Below, one piece after another: positions 11,286-21,157 of a DNA stretch of 64,000 nt (its first letter is position 1; each line of letters begins with the position of its first letter). The notes below the pieces were generated by a model. It saw only the letters and a list, made by a program, of their open reading frames with translations. It did not search any database and was not told the DNA's origin. Source of the DNA: Litoditis marina (lineage: Eukaryota; Nematoda; Chromadorea; Rhabditida; Rhabditidae); assembly GCA_964036275.1 (NCBI GenBank), contig OZ038440.1, positions 9,523,690-9,587,689 on the forward strand, in the 5' to 3' direction. Made by a program: the position numbers and the translations under genes.

Positions 11286-14200
11286 TCAGTTTGTTGCGAG
11301 ATCTGAAGCCTTGAAATCTTCTCGGAACTTCGTGCAACGATCTTTCACTTGAGGAATAGGAAAGCGAGCCTGTAATGAATAGGTAAAATAATAACTGTAG
11401 ACTAGTTTATTTCCAGATATAACTCATTCTCATATCAAGTTATGACTTTGGCCTCAGTCTAATCAAGTGAAAAACTATAGTCTGTTGTGAAACATTGAAA
11501 GCTAGCTCAATTCCCAAAACCGTTCTGCATGGTTTGGCTTTTGAACTGCAATATAGTTTTCTATTTCAGCAAAACTTAGTTTTCATACTAAATGCAGTAG
11601 GTCGGCATTGAATTGATAGTGACATAAAAATACAACTGCAATAACTGAATAGAACTTCACAAACCCCTAGATAGTCCATGATGCACGCGATTATGAACAC
11701 AAATTGTCCTTCCTTCTGAATAGAAGAAGCCCGCTGGGTACGAAGAGAGCGGAACGTTTCAGCCAGCTGAAAATAGAACATCTTTGAATGAGAAATTATG
11801 TATTTATGAAAATTCTCATATTACGAATGAATGGTTCTAAGCAGGTCTATACGGTGTATGTTGTTGCTCTACCCCACTGCATTTGTAGTTTTTTTCTTTT
11901 TTTTCTTTTTGTGGTGGAAGTACAATAACTATGGAAATTTACATCAAACCTTACAACCCTCACCACGTCCTTGTCAATAGCCTGTCCGTGTTTGAATAGT
12001 CGATGGAGCAGGACGTCGATCATCATCATGGTTCCGGTGCGACCGATGCCGGCAGAACAGTGAATGACCACTGGACCCGACGCCAGAGGGTCCGCCTAGA
12101 GTTTAAATTCATGTCTTTCTGAATCAAGGAATATTTATATTTTCCCAAATCATCTCCTGTTTTCATGCTGGACACTCACATCTAGCAATGATAAACGTTA
12201 TGCGTCGGTTCGCGTCTCCATTTGTTTTTCTTCTAAATGACTCAATCACCTACGTACCAAGGTGATGTTCGCCTATAACGAAATTGATTGTTATACTCTG
12301 TTTCATCTACAACAACTGCACATTTCTCGTTCAAACTAACAAAAAGAAGTAAAACGAACGGTCGCAATCATTCTGATCAGACGTAGTACCATCATTCCTG
12401 AAAGAGGAACACCGCGGTCTGGCCAGCCTTCCACGTGAATCATTTTTACTGAAAAGAGATGTCCTAGGTTGAAGCAACAAACTACAATCAAATGAAATTC
12501 TCTGACATTACGATTATTTCAGTTTCATGGATGTTCCGTTAGACAAAACAATCCTGTTGCTTCTTTATCGCGTGATTTGGTTTGAGAAAAAAATGATCTA
12601 CGATACCACAGGCTGTAATCTCAGAGAGGCAAAATGAGTTAGAGAAACTAAAGACTCCAGTCCTTTTTCGCTCACTACGTTTTGGAAATGTAGTCATTGG
12701 ATGAACCATCTGTTCAGGTCATCAGTTAGAGCCCCTTTATTTACATTACATTTACTTTCAAAATTTGTTCCGAATACTTACCGATCTGACTGTTGGAGCA
12801 TCCTTCAGGCAAAACCTCCAATGTGTAAATGGTGACTTTGCTTTCGTCCTCCACTTTTTTGATGTTAACAAACATTTTTCCGAATGTTTTGTAGGCCCCT
12901 TGGGCTCCTTCAGGCCAATACTGAGCACATTTATTTTTTCCTTCCTCCTGACACTGAAATATAGCAGTTTCATAGATTGTTCCACAAGGAACCTCTTCTT
13001 CCTTAACCATGCAAAACTGTTGGCTTCACCCAAATTAAAATGGATTTTGGAGAATTTTCAATGGTGCGCCCCAAATACTGAAGAGATAGATAGCAATATT
13101 ATGCGAATCTCTTTCCAGATGATATTTTTCGGATTAGTCAGATTTATCCTGAAGGTGTTATAGGGATGACTCAGTCATGATTTGACATTATATCAAAAAG
13201 TTGACTTTTTATTAATATAAAACTACAACTTAGATATGATTAGATCAAAAGTTTACCTTTGTTAGGTTCAAGATAGTGGGACACTGTTCTTGGTAGATCA
13301 TGCGCCAGAAATCTTCCACCGTTTCTTCTAGTGGGCCCTGAAAATGATACAGAACTAGTTTTCAACCACCTAACTTCACAACTGTGAGAGTGTGCGAAGG
13401 GGAATGGCACTGTGTTCAAAAACTGATCAGCGGTTACTGGAAGCTTCGCCACGCCACAAACCTGAGTGGCAATAAACTTTCTATCGTATCGATCGAATTT
13501 CACCCAATTCGCATGAATATAATCGGAGGCGGGAGGAACGTCAAGTGTTAGTTTCACACGACTCTCATCCAGACAAACCACGTCCTGAAAATCATGTATT
13601 ATCAAAAAATCCTTGATGAAAATGAAGAGTGCTTCGGAAATGCACAACAAACTGTACGAAACATTGAGAAATTCGAGAATATTCACATGGAGAAGCCGAA
13701 GTAGTTCTGAGTTTAATGAATAGTTTGGCGAAAAGAGTTTCCAAGTTCTGTAGATCGGAAAGGGTCTACAGATGAGTGATGCGCGGTGAACGGTCGTTAA
13801 TGCGGACAAGAGAGTGTGTAGATCAAAATAACGTAGATGAATTGGCAGCTCGCCAAAGCCAGCCCCCTACCAAATTGATCGTATGTGTCCACAACGGTTT
13901 GAAAAACCCATACTCACCACATAACGGTTTTTATTCTGGTGTGTCTCGAATGCAGTAGCTTTGCCCGGAGGACAACTATTGAGAAGTTCTTCGTTGAAAA
14001 AATTGCGCAGACCGTCGATACCTAAATATAGGGTCCAATGAGATGTAGTTGGATCTAATACACAGCAGAGACGGAGAACTGTGACTCATATACATGCGGA
14101 TCGAGCTACAAACACATCAGTCTGTCTTTCATTGATCAACTCATTTGGATATTCGCCTAGTAGAATACACAGGTCATAAGTACCGATGTTACAAATCAGA

Positions 14201-15237
14201 ATTCGTGCGAACATGTTTAGTGAAACATCTCGTTTACTGTAGTTTATTTCCATGGGCCGTATGCATGAAACATCGCGGGCCGGGTTGGGATGCTATCCTG
14301 AGCTGAATTGGCCGGGAAATAGCCGAATCGAGCTCGGGTTGGCATCCCAACCCGGCCCGGGATGTCTCATGCATACGGCCTCATGTCTCGTGACTATTCA
14401 ATTCACTTCTGGCCGCACCTCTTCTCTTCAGTGTCAAGGCTAACAGTGTAAAACACTTGAAACAAATTAATCACATTGAATGCATATTACCAACTCTGTA
14501 TGACTCCGGTATTTCAGCTTGCAACAATTTTCACAGTATCCGAATCTGAACACCCACCCATTTTGAGCATATTGTCCAGAAACTTGTCGATGGCTTTTTC
14601 TATTTCAGTGGTCTGTTTCGGTTTCTCTTTGAGCTCCACCATGGTCGAATTTTCTTTCTGGACGGTTTTCCGACGCCGTATGGTCGTCTGAAAAACTAGT
14701 CAAAAGTAATGCCCACGGCCGAATTGAGTGTGCACCCGATACTTGTCATCATCGAATAATTTCTACCGAAAAGCAACGGGATCAAACTACAAACACAGCG
14801 GAGTTGAGCAACCACACCGTATAGGCCCGTATTGGAAACAGCGAAGCCTACAGGGATAATTTTTAATGAATTTTCGCTGAACTTCACCATCAATTTATTG
14901 AATTGGGCACTTGTATGTTACTAGGTGTAGATGATATAATCACGTAAAACGTGATTAAACATCAAACATTAGCAGCTGTGCCTCAGATGACATTGAACTC
15001 TTTTACTTCTATTTCAACACACATCGTCTACTTATTTGAGATGTATTTGTAATAAACGATTGATGCAGGAAATTAATACAGCTAAAACATATTTCTACTG
15101 GGACCGAATAACTGGATCGAGTTAACCTTTTTAGGCGTCGTACTCGGTTCCTCCGCGTCTTCCATAGTGAATTCATTGCCCAGCGGACGTCGGTTACGTT
15201 TTTGCAGGGTTTTACCCTTTTTCGGTTCTGGTGCCAT
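11286..15237 (-). CDS. Nematode-type protein tyrosine phosphatase, ~396 aa
   Basis: Ten exons close perfectly in frame: 15237-15127, 14687-14558, 14021-13918, 13584-13462, 13337-13257, 13016-12782, 12448-12360, 12095-11964, 11766-11665, 11369-11286. The product is a classical tyrosine-specific phosphatase with a basic N-terminal tail (~1-75) and one catalytic domain. Seen in order: the pTyr loop KNRYVDV (~111-117), substrate-side [20 protein letters not shown], the WPD loop EGWPDRGVP with general acid Asp272, the P-loop [12 protein letters not shown] with nucleophile Cys304 and Arg310, and the Q-loop [10 protein letters not shown]. All key residues are intact, so it should be active. No signal peptide or membrane segment, so probably cytoplasmic. 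KTFGKMFVN and [13 protein letters not shown] are typical of the large, mostly sperm-enriched nematode PTP subgroup (established from family knowledge). Exon 13016-12782 contains a 39-nt in-frame intron-like stretch; excising it gives 383 aa. Confidence 0.93.
14252..14382. mobile_element. Fold-back (hairpin) element in a PTP intron
   Basis: A left arm (from gggccgtatgcatgaaacat at ~14254) and a right arm ending gtctcatgcatacggcc are near-perfect inverted repeats of ~40 bp around a ~50-bp spacer. No coding capacity. The arm start resembles that of the fold-back at 56868 (tacgtatgctagaacatccc), so the two may be one family. It lies in the intron between exons 14558 and 14021. Confidence 0.7.
14775..14840. 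repeat. Family 3 repeat, GGGATCAAACTACAAACAC end
   Basis: Contains cgggatcaaactacaaacac followed by agttgagcaaccacaccgta. Similar segments are at 25810, 36597 (both ends, as a palindrome) and 38049. Non-coding, inside a PTP intron. Confidence 0.55.
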
Positions 15238-17038
15238 CTATAACATTTTCGTCTCACTTGGTGCGTTTGAAACCGACTATATCTATTGTAATAATGGTAA
15301 TTTGTTTGACAACCAATTCAGTCATGTTCGATTGAATTATCTAAAATGTGAGGAACTTCGAATGAATATATTTCATAGAACAACAGGTTTCATGAAAAGA
15401 ATTTTCACCCACGACTGTAACGTTATCTGTGCTCAGAAACACTTTTATAGTATCGGAAAACATGAAAGTGGGGAAAGCCGCTTGGAAATTTTGTTGGCAC
15501 TATAGCGCAGTGACAGAGTAACTGGAAAGGCTGCCATGATAGTTATCATAATATCGTGAGATTCCTCATCACCTCACAACTTTCTCATGAGGCTGTTGTG
15601 CTTTGAGAAGAAATCACTTGTAGCGGATCAGGTGGAATTGGTTTTTATCAGAATGTTGTGTGAGCTTGCTTTGCGTTATGCCTGTTAAATATTCAATCAA
15701 AGAAACATAACGAGGCAAGGTTTGAAAACAATTGCAAGAATTTTCCATACCTTCTAGGAAAACCGTATTGCCTTGTTTTGCCAAATTATATGGCTTCAGC
15801 GATATCTTTTCTATTTATAGGATATATTGGATCAATACACGTCTGTAAATTTCTGTTCCCGATGATTGAACAGGTAAATCATTGCAAACGGGGTTGAACA
15901 GTTCTATCATCTTGTTAACAAGCTATGCTCATCATGCATGTTGTGGGATATTTTTATATGAAAAACTATAAGGTAGAGAACATAATACTATTTGTAAAAA
16001 AACGATTGTAAAGTGAGAGACTATTAGCTTTTCAGATCGCACTGAATGGAATATGGAAAATGAGGTCATGAGGGAAATAAAACATTCAATTTCGCAAATC
16101 TCGTGAGCAAAAGCTACGTTAAAAACAATAAATTCCATTTTTAGACGAGCACAGTTTCTAACAGCAGTAATTCAGAACGAAAGAGTATTTGTATCAAAAA
16201 CGACTGTAAAATGTGAGACCATCAGCTTTTGTAGATGGAAAATTAAGGTTCGATCCAAAGCAAGCATGTTCCCAAGTGAAAAAAGGCTGGACAAATGAGT
16301 TCAAAGTGTCAATATCATCCGATTAAAACCTGATGGTGCTTGCCGCTAAACTACTTAATATCAATATACAAAAATAGTAGTCGTACATAGTCTTTCATTT
16401 CTTTTCCATAGTTCATAAAGGCGCAGATTTAACCGGATTGTGATGATGTGTCTGGTTGCTCAATTTTAAGAAATATATTGAAATACAAAACTGGGTAAAC
16501 ATGTACGCTCCTTCTGATCTCGTACTTTATCTGAGCTCCGAGAAAAGTCGTAAGCACTCATCTGCTAAGATTCCGAATCAGTTTTATGAAAGAATTCGTG
16601 TTCTTGACGGAGGGGACCAGCCAATTACGTGGGAATTATTTTATCGAGCGTTCAGCTGAATAGATGTTGTGAATAGTACAGATTCGTCGGTTTGGTTTCT
16701 CAGTTTTGAAAAATAGTTTCAAATACAAAACACGTTTTTATATGTTCATTGCGATCTACTTCTCGACGGGGCGAAGGGCCCAGCCAGTTGCATTGTTTAG
16801 CGACATTTCTTTTTTTCGAGTAGTTTTATCGATCTTCTGAAGTTTCCGAAAAATTCGTGTAGATTTAGTTTGCTAATTTTGGGACGATAATTGTAATTTC
16901 AAACACAAATCACGTCTTTATATTCATTCTGATCTTGTTCTTTAAGGACCGGCAAATTTTGTGGAAATTTTTTTATCGAGATTTCAACCAATCGGAAGTA
17001 CTTGAATACAAAACACGTCTCTATATGTTTATTCCGAT
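15238..17038. other. Intergenic between PTP and PDZ genes, locally duplicated
   Basis: No gene supported. A ~50-bp segment at ~15996 (aacgattgtaaagtgagaga) recurs diverged at ~16195. From ~16450 rightward the DNA consists of degenerate copies of the 3' end of the PDZ gene (separate entry). The PTP promoter must lie near 15240. Confidence 0.6.
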
Positions 17039-17060
17039 CTACTTCTTGACGGGGCGGAGG
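16450..17060. repeat. Degenerate tandem copies of the PDZ gene 3' end
   Basis: The end of the last PDZ exon and its 3' UTR (aaaacacgtctctatatgtt, then ccgatctacttcttgacggg at ~17012-17053) recurs as aaaacacgtttttatatgtt...cgacggggcgaaggg at ~16728-16780, as caaatcacgtctttatattc at ~16902, and weakly as gtaaacatgtacgctccttc at ~16495. Linking segments (agttttatcga...) recur as well. Units are ~110-240 bp and carry no open frame related to the protein beyond the real exon. Confidence 0.6.
17028..17033 (-). terminator. Poly(A) signal of the PDZ gene
   Basis: AATAAA on minus only six bases after the TAG at 17041-17039, implying a very short 3' UTR. Confidence 0.55.
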
Positions 17061-19602
17061 GCGCGTCCCTCGTGGTCCGATGCGATGACGTGGGCGCCGA
17101 CCTGCTCGTTTATCTGCACGCGAGAAGCACACGAACCTTTCACCAGAATAGACTTGGTCGGCTGCAAGGAAACGAAATTATTTAAAGTGAATCTATACCT
17201 AATTAATGCGTATTTCAAAAATATAATTGTTGAAGGATTGAAGGAATTGCGCCCAAGAATGATTAGTTAAAATGATCTGCTCCCTTAAATTATGGATGTT
17301 TTCCATAACTACGTTAGCATTTTAACGCCGTCTCTCAATGAAAACGTTCATCGACCCAAAAGTTGTGAATCCTTCAATTAGAAAGATACAAAGGATACGA
17401 TAAACAAATTTCGCAAGAAGTGAATCCTACAGAAACTGGTTGGAACTATTGAATATCTACTGTAGAACGACGTAGCAATCATGCTTTCTTATGAACAAGG
17501 ATGAATGAAAAAAATCTTTTCTCTAACATTCGGTACAAAGAGAAGTTTGAATTCGATGCTACCTTCTTGGCCTCCTTGAGCTTGGCCTTCTCCCTCTGAG
17601 CAATGGCCTTGACATCAGAGTTCATCTGAACGGAGGGTGGCTGGGCGGCCTGCACTGCGAGAGCCTGGGTGGTCCAGTGCTTAGCGTCGACCGTCTCCGG
17701 ACGCTCAATCACGGCACTCATCTCACCTTTACTCTGAAAAAGAAATTATCTTGAATCTATTCTCAAAAAAAAACTATTCGAGAATTTGTGAAAGGTTTGT
17801 GTTCAAGAGGGCGAAGTTTTAGTTAAATATTTACTCTTTACTCTACAACTTTACTCATCACTTGAAGTTATTTATTGGTGAGACATGTCTCACGATGAAT
17901 CGTTTTAGCTGTGAAAAAAAATAGTGGTAGTTTTAGATTAATCAGGCAGTCACTATCAAGTAGATTAATTTCAGGCAAGGCATCATTATACGTTTTCAGA
18001 ATACCACAAGTTGAAGTAAATGAGTAAAGAAACTCCTCAGCGAAAATTTGAACCAAAAGTACTGGTGTGAGAATACCTGGAGAGCCTTGATGAGCAGGTC
18101 GCGGGCGACATCCTTGTCAGTGACTGGGGTTCCATCGATATCGATCAGATGGTCTCCAACCTTAATGAGAAAACAAGTTGAATCAAGTTAAAAAACCAAA
18201 TTCAACCAAGATAAGAAAAACCAAGTTAAACCAAGTTGGAAAACGGTGGCGAAAACGAGTTGAGAACAGGTTCTGTTCGACTCGTCTAGAAACGTGAATT
18301 CACGTCTTCCACCGCCCCGTTACGAGACAAGAAATTTTCCTGTTTTGTCTCGTTTTTGGCTCGGGTGAATTTTTGACAAACAGGGTAACCTGCTCGTCTG
18401 GCTGATGATTTCGGGCAAATAAGCTAAAAAAAAATTGAAAGGTGGAAAAACTAGTTCGAAAATTTCAAACTGTGACTTCTCAATACCTGCAGTTGAGTAG
18501 CGGCCAGTGAGCCGGGATCACATCGCGAGACGAGCACTCTATTCTGGAAATGCTTGATACCAAGACCAAGTTTCGGTCCGCCCTGGGTCCAAACCAACTT
18601 TCCGAGGAAATAGCCGAAACCGTCACGCTTGGTGATGAACTTCTGTCTCTCGGCCGGAATGTGAACGCGGGCCTCCAATTCGGCGGCTTTCTTGTCGTCA
18701 CTGAAAACAACTGGTTGTCATGAAATATCATGAATAAACTAGGTTTAAAAACTAGAAAGTTTTTGTTGGTATAAGTTGTCTTCATTACTGAAAGTGTACT
18801 ATGTTTTTAGAAAACTTATTGAAAAAAACACCCACCGACAGATGGTCAGATTGGCAGCGGGCGGTGCAAAACGCAGCAGTTTGAAGAACTGATTGACATC
18901 GTCACATTTGGTTCCGTTCACTTTAAGGACCTGATCTCCGATCTAAAAATATGAATACAATGTTATCAACAATCAAGCCCACATATTGAAATGTTTAGTT
19001 GCCGGTCCCGTAACTGTTTTGGAGAGCAACAACTAGAAAGTGGAAATATCAGGTGCATTGTCAACACTCATACGGTTGTGAAGATATCGCATCGGAGCTC
19101 GTAATAACCTTGAGTTTTCCCTCGGAAATGGTTCCGGGTTGAATCTTGGTGATGATGAGCTTGTCATTAGGTACGGCTCCCAGCGGCTCGCCCTCCTCCA
19201 TTTGGATTTCGACGTCCATTTGTTTCGGTTGCTGAAATGTTTCGCTCGACTTATATAAGTTGACCACTGCAAAACTTATTTACGTATTTGTAACGTAACC
19301 TACGTATTGACCTTACCTTTTTACCTTGAGCCTCTTAGTTAGAATGTTTCTTATTATCCTTGTCTATGTTATTAATAATGATTGACTAGATGACTTGATG
19401 AATGACTTGATGTAGAATGATTATGGCAAAAAAGCTCCATCTCAACTCAGACTGTCAGGCTCTTTAGAATTAAAAACTTATCACCTAGATTTCTGCTAAC
19501 TTTAACTTCGAGTATCGTGAAAAATTCTCATTCGGATCCTCCTAGAAGAGAGTTACGACCGCATCAGCCACAGAGAGAGAGAAAACATACCTCAGATGAC
19601 AT
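17039..19602 (-). CDS. Two-PDZ-domain adaptor protein, 277 aa
   Basis: Seven exons close in frame: 19602-19591 (only MSSE), 19231-19109, 18942-18836, 18700-18487, 18160-18077, 17733-17563, 17161-17039. The complete protein has two PDZ domains. PDZ1 (~12-81) contains the loop EPLGAV, IQPGTISEGKLKIGDQVLKV and a conserved NG turn. PDZ2 (~88-192) contains the loop PKLGLGI, VSRCDPGSLAATQLQVGDHL and IDG. The C-terminal ~80 residues are Gln/Ala/Lys rich (KAIAQREKAKLKEAKK, probably helical), then a basic tail ending RPVKK. No signal peptide, membrane segment or catalytic domain, so it should be a cytoplasmic scaffold binding C-terminal peptides. Its codons are clearly the most biased in the window (GAG, AAG, CTC, GTC), suggesting strong expression. 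I recognise the architecture as a nematode-specific PDZ family but cannot name the orthologue. Confidence 0.92.
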
Positions 19603-19913
19603 TTTGTTGCTTTTCCGTCGTCCGACTTCACTAGAATAACTGAAAATGAATCGGCTGGCTCTTTTTATACGGTACGTGAGCAGTTTGGTTTCAGACCCGT
19701 TAACGGGTTTCTAACACGAAGAGATTGGTCTGGAAGATTGGTCCCGGAAACATGTGGAGGAAACCTGTGCTCGCTTTCCGGAAAAGTCGGTTCACAGGAA
19801 AGCTCACAGGTTTTTGGGCAAAGAAAGGCGCCCATGGGTTCGGATCCGCACAGTGTTCAATATTTCTGTCTGTGTTGATAGAACCTTTCATTTGACATAT
19901 AAAACTCATTTCT

Positions 19914-20348
19914 TTATAACATCTGAAAATTCTTTCTTTTAAACTTGTGTGAAATAGTTAACTTTATTAAACTACCCCTGACAGCACTTGACTTTTCTAT
20001 ATGGTCTAGTGGCAGCTGGTCGATCGACCGAGTCTCCGTTATCCTGTTTTCATCCCAATACTCTACGTGTATTCTATTCAGGTAACCAGGCCGTGACGAG
20101 ATGAAAAGTCCTGGCCACGAGCGACTGGGAAACGCTGGCCAGTATTCCCACCAGGAATGCATTTTCACAGTCAATTCGTCTACAGTTGGTTCTACTGTCG
20201 TTTCTGGCATGTCACTGGATCTATGTCTCAGAACATACAAATGTCCACCATGAGGAATCAACTGTACCACTACTGCAAAAGAAGACGTTTTGACGATAAT
20301 GTGATATGTATGATGATCACCGCCTCGAAACGACGCGAAGTGAAACAA
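19914..20348 (-). CDS. Unassigned open frame, 144 codons, status doubtful
   Basis: A stop-free minus frame that is long for this AT-rich DNA. It reads as a plausible protein with a Trp-rich centre (HSWWEYWPAFPSRSWPG) and YLNRIHVEYWDENRI. It has no ATG at its 5' end (the frame opens at TTG), no recognised domain, no clear splice acceptor and no poly(A) signal close behind. It could be one exon of an unseen gene, a decayed gene, or chance. Confidence 0.25.
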   Translation of the reverse strand: MFHFASFRGGDHHTYHIIVKTSSFAVVVQLIPHGGHLYVLRHRSSDMPETTVEPTVDELTVKMHSWWEYWPAFPSRSWPGLFISSRPGYLNRIHVEYWDENRITETRSIDQLPLDHIEKSSAVRGSLIKLTISHKFKRKNFQML

Positions 20349-20577
20349 TAAATATGAAAATATGAAATATGAAATATACCCCTAATATTAATTTATTTAT
20401 TGGCTCTAACATGTTTTATCTATTTCTAATACCCTTTAGTGAGGTTAGTGATATTAGCTCCAGCTCCTCAAGAGAAGACCACGATACTAGTTTGGGAGGC
20501 TCAATGATAAAATAGTACAGTTCACCATAAATATAGCGTTTTTCAAGCACCTATAAATAACCATTTTAGGTAGTTTG

Positions 20578-20690
20578 AGGATCGTTTCAAATGTGGACTA
20601 ATCCCAACGCTTCAGTCCTTTAAACTGCAATACATTTTTCAAGTGCTGTTTGAAGGACCGATGCGTCGGGATCGGTCCACATAATCGTCC
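20578..20690. mobile_element. Palindromic MITE, family 1, copy 2
   Basis: Central cttcagtcctttaaactgca and the end ggtccacataatcgtcc match the other copies. The left end (ggatcgtttcaaatgtgg) is diverged. Intergenic. Confidence 0.75.
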
Positions 20691-21111
20691 AACTTTAAAG
20701 AGGTTAATTTGAATAATCATTTAGTTACTGTAGGCGGTTGTGTGGAATGAAGCAAACACCGAAGTAAACCGCGTCTGTCTGGGACAGCTCAAACTATAGT
20801 GGGAAACGGTGATTTTCCAAACTTTGCTCTGGTTAAGGTTGCAGACTTATTGTGATAGTTTATAGTACTAAGTGAACTATTTGATTGTCTCAGTGTGAAA
20901 TAGTCTCTTCTGATCTGGTTTGAGCTAAAACTCTGTGAAATAGCTCATAGGTCTAGGAGGTTACGGACTGAAATATTTAGTGTGGACGTTTCGACCAAAA
21001 ACGATCTTCTATCGTTCTCGCAGCTCGCCACATCAATTCATAACTTTGCATCGTTTACACTGTACTTTCTCAGAATTGAAAACAAAAGAACACAGTACGC
21101 TATAAAATTGA

Positions 21112-21117
21112 TTTATT
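21112..21117 (-). terminator. Poly(A) signal of astacin A
   Basis: AATAAA on minus, ~40 bp after the stop at 21160-21158. Confidence 0.6.
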
Positions 21118-21157
21118 AATATGGTCCTATCTACTGAAAAACATAGCTGTCCTCGGC

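Larger units (their letters stand above)
19603..21157. other. Intergenic between PDZ gene and astacin A
   Basis: Holds the short PDZ promoter side (a TATA-like tttttatacgg at ~19660), the doubtful open frame at 19914-20348, an A/T tandem (atgaaatatgaaatat, ~20355-20380) and a family 1 MITE at 20578-20690. The poly(A) signal of astacin A is at 21112-21117. Confidence 0.5.

Noticed and set aside
13240..13809. 189-codon minus frame in the PTP region
   Set aside because: A composite of intron and the PTP exon 13584-13462 read through. The spliced model with canonical sites is better.
16456..16659. Plus-strand 67-codon frame
   Set aside because: Falls in the degenerate copies of the PDZ gene 3' end; no domain, no splice context.
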